Source: Lytechinus variegatus
Taxonomy: Eukaryota; Echinodermata; Echinoidea; Temnopleuroida; Toxopneustidae
Reading direction: 5' to 3'
Assembly (NCBI RefSeq): GCF_018143015.1
Contig: NC_054740.1
Location: forward strand, 17,901,190-17,965,189
Length of the DNA: 64,000 bases
Part shown: in pieces, positions 60,101 through 64,000 of the stretch
How positions within the stretch are numbered: position 1 is the stretch's first letter
How the letters are laid out: each line of letters opens with the position of its first letter
The notes under the pieces: generated by a model
Seen by the model: the letters and a program-made list of their open reading frames with translations, nothing else
Told to the model about the DNA's origin: nothing
Database searches by the model: none
Translations under genes and position numbers: made by a program

Positions 60101-62815
60101 AACAAGGAATTGAGGGGAAGAGAAAGAGTGAAAGAAAGAGAAAAACAGAAAGAAACAAAAGGATACAAAGACAAATTATTAAAACAAATATGACCTATCA
60201 AATTATTATTTTACTGTATCTGCAAGATTGTTCAGATGTCATAAAAGGTACCTTTAACAAGTTTATGGCAAGTTGGCAACATGAAGTTTAATTCATCAGA
60301 AGAGTGAAAACCATGGTTGAAATATTATCTGTGGTTGAATTTTTTTTTTGTATTACATATACTCAACAACAGTGACAAGTTTTGACTTGCACCTACATGT
60401 ACTTTTGTTGGTTATCCTTCACTTTATTTCTGTAATGATAAATCCAACCAATAACATACAAAATCTTACCCAGTTGAATCTGATGCAGTACTTGAGGTTG
60501 AAGTAGCAGTGGAAGTAGAAAGAGTTGATGGGTCCACACCACCCAGGCCAACCTTAGCTGTAGGTGCAACGACACCTGAAAATCACAAAGTTATATAGAT
60601 TCATAGTATGAAAGGGAGTTTCTGCAACATGCAAAATACCAGCAATGCATTTATTTTTCAAATGTACTGTTGATAAATGTATTACCGTGTTCTTTGAAGG
60701 GTTTGGTCAACTGATTTCTTAATTTATTTATTCCATGAGAACAAAATACAAAGATGAGTTATTACAAAATTAATCTGACAAGAGATGAAATTTAAACAGC
60801 AAAAAATAAGGAAAGAATTAAAGATATTGGGGGGAAACCAATATGTGGAGTGAAACATGGGTCTGGGAACTCTTTCTCTCAGCACGAATGTTTGCATTGC
60901 AGTACCTAGTGCAAGGCCGGTTGACGCTCCACTGGTAGAAACAGCACCAAGTGTTAGCCCAGAAGATGTGGTACCGGTCCCTCCAAGGCCAAGACCTGTC
61001 CCTGTTGCACCTCCCAGAGTGAGTCCGGTCCCTGAGGTTCCTCCCAGACTGAATCCGGTTCCAGCTGGTTTAGATCCACCAAGGGTCAACCCACCAGGCT
61101 TTGCGCCACCCAAAGTAAGACCAGTGCCAGTGCTGGTACCTCCTAGGGTACCTCCAAGGGTACCACCGAGAGATAGACCTGTACCAGTACTTGGTGTTCC
61201 TAAAGTGAGACCAGTACCTGCAATGAAGAACAGGAAAATAACATAAATTGGAGACAATTCTTTCAACATCTTTATGATACATTCATGCTTTCATCCATAA
61301 TAGGTTTGATGAATAATCAAATTATTTTAGCAGTCATTTCCTTTATTTTCCTATTCTTCCTTCTTTCAATCCATTTATTATAATCTATCAACCATTCTTA
61401 TTTCTTAAACAACCCTCTGAAGTATACAGGCAAATAGAATTCATTATCTATTTTCTCATACTCAGTTTATTACATTTGAAATTATCAAATAATATGGGGA
61501 AAGAAAAATCAAGTCACCTGCAGCAGAAGTAGTAGCTGTGGACCCCAGTCCAAAACCAAGAGGTTTACTAGCTTGAGATGTAGCTGTGAGAAAAAAAAAT
61601 ATTTGAACAAGTTCAATCACTTCAATAGAGTCAAGTCTAACAAACTTGTAAATTTTATTTTACTACACGACTCGGTTGATTGCAGATAAGTGTGAAGAGA
61701 TACAAACCTTTTCCTGTCTTTTATCACAACATATTTAATACATAAATGTTGATGAGTTCAATAACATTCAATATTATCATCTACTTGGTATATACAATGT
61801 TCTAGTGATGCATTAAAAATGTGTATTTTGGTCAGCATCAATTGCCCTTGCAGTATCAGAGCATATCCATAAAAAGGACTGAAAGATTATCCCATAGGCT
61901 CCAGTACAAAATTTTCTTTTGATTATGGGAGCATATTCAACAGTTTAGGGTGCATGAAATATACAACGCATACAACAATGAAAGCAATGCGATGCGCAGC
62001 ATAGACCACAATTACGCTCAATGACGTCATAATGAACTACATGCAAGTCGCATGTCAACGACCAAAATTGATCCTATGAAGTGATAATGGCATAATGTGA
62101 TACGTGATATGACTCGTTAAATCAAATTGCTCCCTCTTTTTTTTGGGGGGGGGTGGGACAGATGATAATTATATTGGATGGCTTTATTTCATTAAAATAA
62201 CAAGTTAGGGCCAATATTCCACTCATCTGCGATTCATGGAATATTTTCCCAAACTTTTGGAATATTTCTGGTATTCCATTCTGAGCCATCCAATATAATA
62301 TAAATATTTAACATAGTAAGAGTGCTTCTCAGCCAATCAGTACCTAATATTTTACTGTCACTTTCAAACAATGTTATTGGAATAAGCATTTCTGAAGCGA
62401 CCACAGACTCAAAATGCAAGGCAACTCATCACTTAAAGCAGTGAATACATATAAAGTAAATCAAATCTTGTATCATCCATTAGGTAATTAATCCACTAAT
62501 CTACCGGTATTGATTTTTATTGTTTAGGAGGAGAAAATGATATCTCAACTGTCTTCTTAATGATACATGTACCTTAACAATCTAAAATTTAAAATTGATA
62601 CATGAATTACTTTATTGATTTATTAAAACAAAAGATGGCATCACATCACTACAGCTTAGAAAGAAAAACAAATACCTGTTGCACCTCCTAGTTGTAGTCC
62701 ACCTGTTGCTTGGGATGCTGCTCCTCCAAACTTGAACCCTGTTGCTACTCCAGTTGGAGCTTGAGAGGTAGATGCAGGAGTGCCGAATGAGAGCCCAGTA
62801 GGTTTGGTACTTGCA
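48178..62815 (-). CDS. NUP58: Nucleoporin p58/p45, 11 exons, 5' end missing
   Basis: Central-channel FG nucleoporin that forms the NUP62-NUP54-NUP58 complex. Exons in coding order: 62815-62676, 61583-61518, 61217-60906, 60575-60470, 60043-59978, 56773-56519, 55869-55751, 55069-54987, 54493-54298, 53637-53239, 48263-48178 (TGA). 1828 bp, about 608 residues; all phases close. The first listed exon starts mid-codon, so at least one N-terminal exon is missing. Order: Gly/Thr-rich repeats (GLSFG, GFKFGG, GLTLGG), then the helical coiled-coil region EYVKKQKSTREEI, LQRNAAAVRKLKEQSAQQLK, EYSAPTEYFQRLVYQFEQDM, NETFVALAAQLQGVHEIIK, QYLNYRRVYLGDSQDVFSAR, which follows human NUP58 closely. Then a second repeat domain (GLGGTTT units, TFGGG, GLFGS, GFNFGG) and a basic tail, LQLQKPPLKTRKSTR. 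Human NUP58 is about 599 residues in full, so this protein is somewhat longer. Confidence 0.95.
49127..49728. mobile_element. TTAA-flanked fold-back element, AGTCCACC family, copy 2
   Basis: TTAA (49127-49130) AGGTCAAGTCCACCTC at the left; GGGGTGGACTTGTCCT TTAA (49725-49728) at the right. The body is closely similar to 11479-12085. It lies in the last intron of NUP58. Confidence 0.88.
50207..50580. repeat. Cluster of GTCTGCGACTG repeats
   Basis: CGACTGGTCTGCGACTGCG at 50207 is complementary to GAGTCGCAGACCGGTC near 50263 and matches CAGTCTACGACTGC near 50568 in direct sense. GGATCGCAAG and GATCGCAAGG recur at about 50287, 50336 and 50499. Probably a decayed transposon, but its ends are unclear. 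Confidence 0.4.
50856..51057. mobile_element. Miniature inverted-repeat element
   Basis: GGGGTTGTTTCACAAA...AGTTAAGTATGACT at the left and the complement of CTTAAGT...CTTTGTGAAACATCCCC at the right. About 200 bp, in the NUP58 last intron. Confidence 0.65.
51058..53238. other. Remainder of the NUP58 last intron
   Basis: AT-rich with no recognisable exon or element ends. ACATGTACATATACATGTAC-type palindromes lie near 51368-51405. Confidence 0.4.
53836..53894. repeat. 19-bp tandem repeat
   Basis: Three copies of GGGGATAACAACTTTAA(T/C)A, starting at 53836, 53855 and 53874, in a NUP58 intron. Confidence 0.92.
55321..55456. mobile_element. Miniature element, GGGCCCTGTCT ends
   Basis: CAGGGCCCTGTCTAACAAAT against ATGAGACAGGGTCC, with GATTGATTAGATT and TTAGATCAATCACA inside. 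A neighbour of and similar to the next element. Confidence 0.6.
55458..55740. mobile_element. Miniature element, GTCTTACAAAGAGTT ends
   Basis: GGGGCCCCGTCTTACAAAGA at the left and CTCTTTGTAAGACCGGCCCT at the right are inverted repeats. Both continue inward with GATTGATC(C)AATCAATCG-type sequence and CTATGG / CCATAG. The right end stops about 10 bp from the exon donor at 55750-55745, so it contributes the first intronic bases. Confidence 0.78.
57000..58280. mobile_element. Transposon with internal ~165-bp tandem repeats
   Basis: AGCTCATCCGGCATCTCGC near the left and GGTCGGATGAGCT at the right are short inverted ends. Between them a unit recurs: GTGTA(G/C)AAG.TTGGTGAACCTCATG.AGCTCT..CAGATGGAA then ..CATAAATTAGCATAAA. 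It is seen at about 57205, 57484, 57640, 57809 and 57973, with a changed form at 58114. The right flank contains GACAGACGACGGACGCC. No coding frame. It lies in NUP58 between 59978 and 56773. Confidence 0.72.
58490..58883 (+). mobile_element. tRNA-derived SINE with Deu-like tail
   Basis: The head is tRNA-like: ATGGTGTAGCAGTTCTGAC (A-box), an anticodon-loop region, and GTGTTCGAATCCAACCAC (B-box). A body of about 250 bp follows, with CCCAGGTGTGTACCCAGTAG, then AATGTAAAGCGCTATAAC, which resembles the conserved 3' motif of Deu-domain SINEs. The tail is an A-run at 58872-58883. It sits opposite in sense to NUP58, in an intron. Confidence 0.82.
58920..59640. repeat. ~160-190-bp tandem repeats with hairpin end
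   Basis: Units contain CAAAGTTCATTGACCCTAAA, TGACCTTTGACC, GTCATGTGACCTGAAACTC and TTCATGAACTA...CATAAACT; starts near 59056, 59217 and 59408, with a poor copy at 58910. The array ends with a GCCGCTGCCTTCGCCAAAGCGGCGCC hairpin at 59591-59616 (shown here in part: GCCGCT / AGCGGC arms), likely a transposon terminus. Confidence 0.75.
59660..59950 (-). mobile_element. tRNA-derived SINE, second type, minus strand
   Basis: On the minus strand the head reads TGGCCCAGTGGATTAGTCTT (A-box) and GTGGGTTCGAATCCCAACC (B-box). The body has GGTGAGGTGAATGGGTACCC, then GGCGCTATATAAGTGCC, and the tail is ATT/ATA repeats at 59655-59680. Different head and tail from 58490-58883. It lies just upstream of NUP58 exon 60043-59978 in plus coordinates, in the intron. 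Confidence 0.83.
62170..62297. mobile_element. Short fold-back repeat, ATATTGGATGGCT ends
   Basis: ATATTGGATGGCT at 62171-62183 is perfectly complementary to AGCCATCCAATAT at 62284-62296. GGAATATT / GGAATACC motifs repeat inside. In a NUP58 intron. Confidence 0.65.
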
Positions 62816-63718
62816 CTGCGACAAAAGATGAAAAAATAATTCATAAATAAAGCAAATTAATTTACTCTCTACAACAACACATTAAAAAGAAATTACTCTT
62901 CTCAATTTGCTAATAAGAGCACAAATCTTAGTAAGCAAAGTTATTTGATGCCACACAATGAGAAAATCTTTCAATTCTCTAGACTCAAGTTGTGAAGGGT
63001 CAGAAGTTTTGTTGATACCTACATCTACATATATGTGTATGAAACAAAATGTGGCAAACAGGGCATGGAAGAGTACAGAGTATAATTTTAATCTTTTTAT
63101 CTGAACTAAAAAGCTGAGACAAATCAGTTTACGTAGCTTTACAATTACATGACTTTCAACCTTTTTATCTGAACTAAAAAGATGAGACAAATCATTTTAG
63201 TTTAGGAACATTTCTAATTTACCAGTTTGGTTTGCGTAAAAACTTTACGTAGCTTTACAATTACATGACTGAAGTCGAAGACTAGTTAACACACCCTTTC
63301 GAGAAAAGCCCTCCCCCCCCGCTAGTGGCTCCACTTGTCTCAAAAGACAAAAGGGTCTCTGACTATGTTCTCAATGACCACAAAACCTTTCTAATAGAGA
63401 AACGCACCCAAAATTTGACATGTGCCTCCATTTGACATGGCAAACTTATTTCACGAGCCAGCACAGTCAATCACCACAACAAACACCAAACATATTGTCA
63501 TATAGGCCTGCCTACACGGGCACTCTCACTCATCACATGAAAGTCCCGATTTCAATTCTAAAATCCCCTTTAAAAAGTCAAATTTCACCATCAAAAATGT
63601 GGATTGTGCGCCGTATTTCTGGAGCACATGGCAGCTTATATGTAATTTAAGAAGTGGGGTTGCCGAAAAATGAAGGAATCTGCGGTTTTGTTCCGAGTTT
63701 GCAAACGATATCGCAAGT
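62816..63718. other. NUP58 intron or 5' flank, no exon found
   Basis: I looked for the missing N-terminal FG exon and did not find one. A roughly 65-bp direct repeat (TTTTTATCTGAACTAAAAAG with GAGACAAATCA) occurs at about 63096 and 63162, and ACGTAGCTTTACAATTACATGACT at about 63132 and 63248 (given in part). Confidence 0.45.
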
Positions 63719-64000
63719 TTAAAGGACAAGTCCACCACAACAAAAAGTTGATTTGAATAAAAAGAGAAAAATCCAATAGAAGCAAAACACTGAAAATTTC
63801 ATCAAAATCGGATGTAAAATAAGAAAGTTATGACATTTCAAAGCTTCGCTTATTTTTAACAAAATAGTTATATGAACGAGCCAGTTACATCCAAATGAGA
63901 GAGTCGATGATGTCACTCACTCACTATTTCTTTTTTTTTTATTGTTTGCATTAAACAATATTTCAATTTTGAGAACAAGGTTATATCCAGCGTTTTCGCC
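63719..64000. mobile_element. TTAA fold-back element, AGTCCACC family, copy 3 (cut by window end)
   Basis: TTAA at 63719-63722, then AGGACAAGTCCACCACAAC. The body follows 49127-49728 (CATCAAAATCGGATGTAAAA, GAACGAGCCAGTTACATCCA). The right end is outside the window. Confidence 0.85.

Noticed and set aside
60857..61246. 129-codon Pro/Val-rich plus-strand frame
   Set aside because: Antisense shadow of the NUP58 GLxLGG exon.

Overview
This is an AT-rich, intron-rich animal nuclear DNA window. The protein matches (RRM1, an SGLT-type SLC5 transporter, FAM114A, NUP58), tRNA-headed SINEs with Deu-like tails and very dense short inverted-repeat transposons fit an invertebrate deuterostome. An echinoderm, probably a sea urchin, is my best guess; that is inference and no search was run. 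All gene calls come from reading splice sites and conceptual translations by eye.

Layout: (1) 1-2.7 kb, the last two coding exons and 3'UTR of RRM1 (+). (2) 2.8-8.4 kb, intergenic: a GAT/GGT minisatellite and three inverted-repeat elements. (3) 8.4-27.3 kb, a complete 14-exon SLC5 sodium/solute cotransporter gene (-), 656 codons, every exon phase closing. Its 7.4-kb first intron holds a hAT-like element nested inside another, with both 8-bp target duplications still readable. (4) 27.3-33.1 kb, the divergent intergenic region between SLC5 and FAM114A: a TATA-like site, two strong hairpins, two short GC-rich transposons and a broken LINE 3' end. (5) 33.2-41.8 kb, a complete 11-exon FAM114A gene (+), 620 codons. 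(6) 41.8-48.2 kb, the convergent intergenic/3'UTR zone with a 1.9-kb Helitron-like element. (7) 48.2-62.8 kb, eleven exons of NUP58 (-), missing only its N-terminal coding part, which lies beyond the window or was not recognised.

The genes are unrelated housekeeping or transport functions: dNTP synthesis, Na+-coupled solute uptake, a DUF719 protein, and the central-channel nucleoporin. I see no operon-like or defence-type system. The novelty is in the mobile DNA: TTAA-flanked fold-back elements (one with its empty target site preserved in neighbouring tandem copies), TA-flanked elements built from internal echoes of their own termini, a nested hAT pair, a Helitron-like end, and two SINE types. 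No autonomous transposase was found for any of them.
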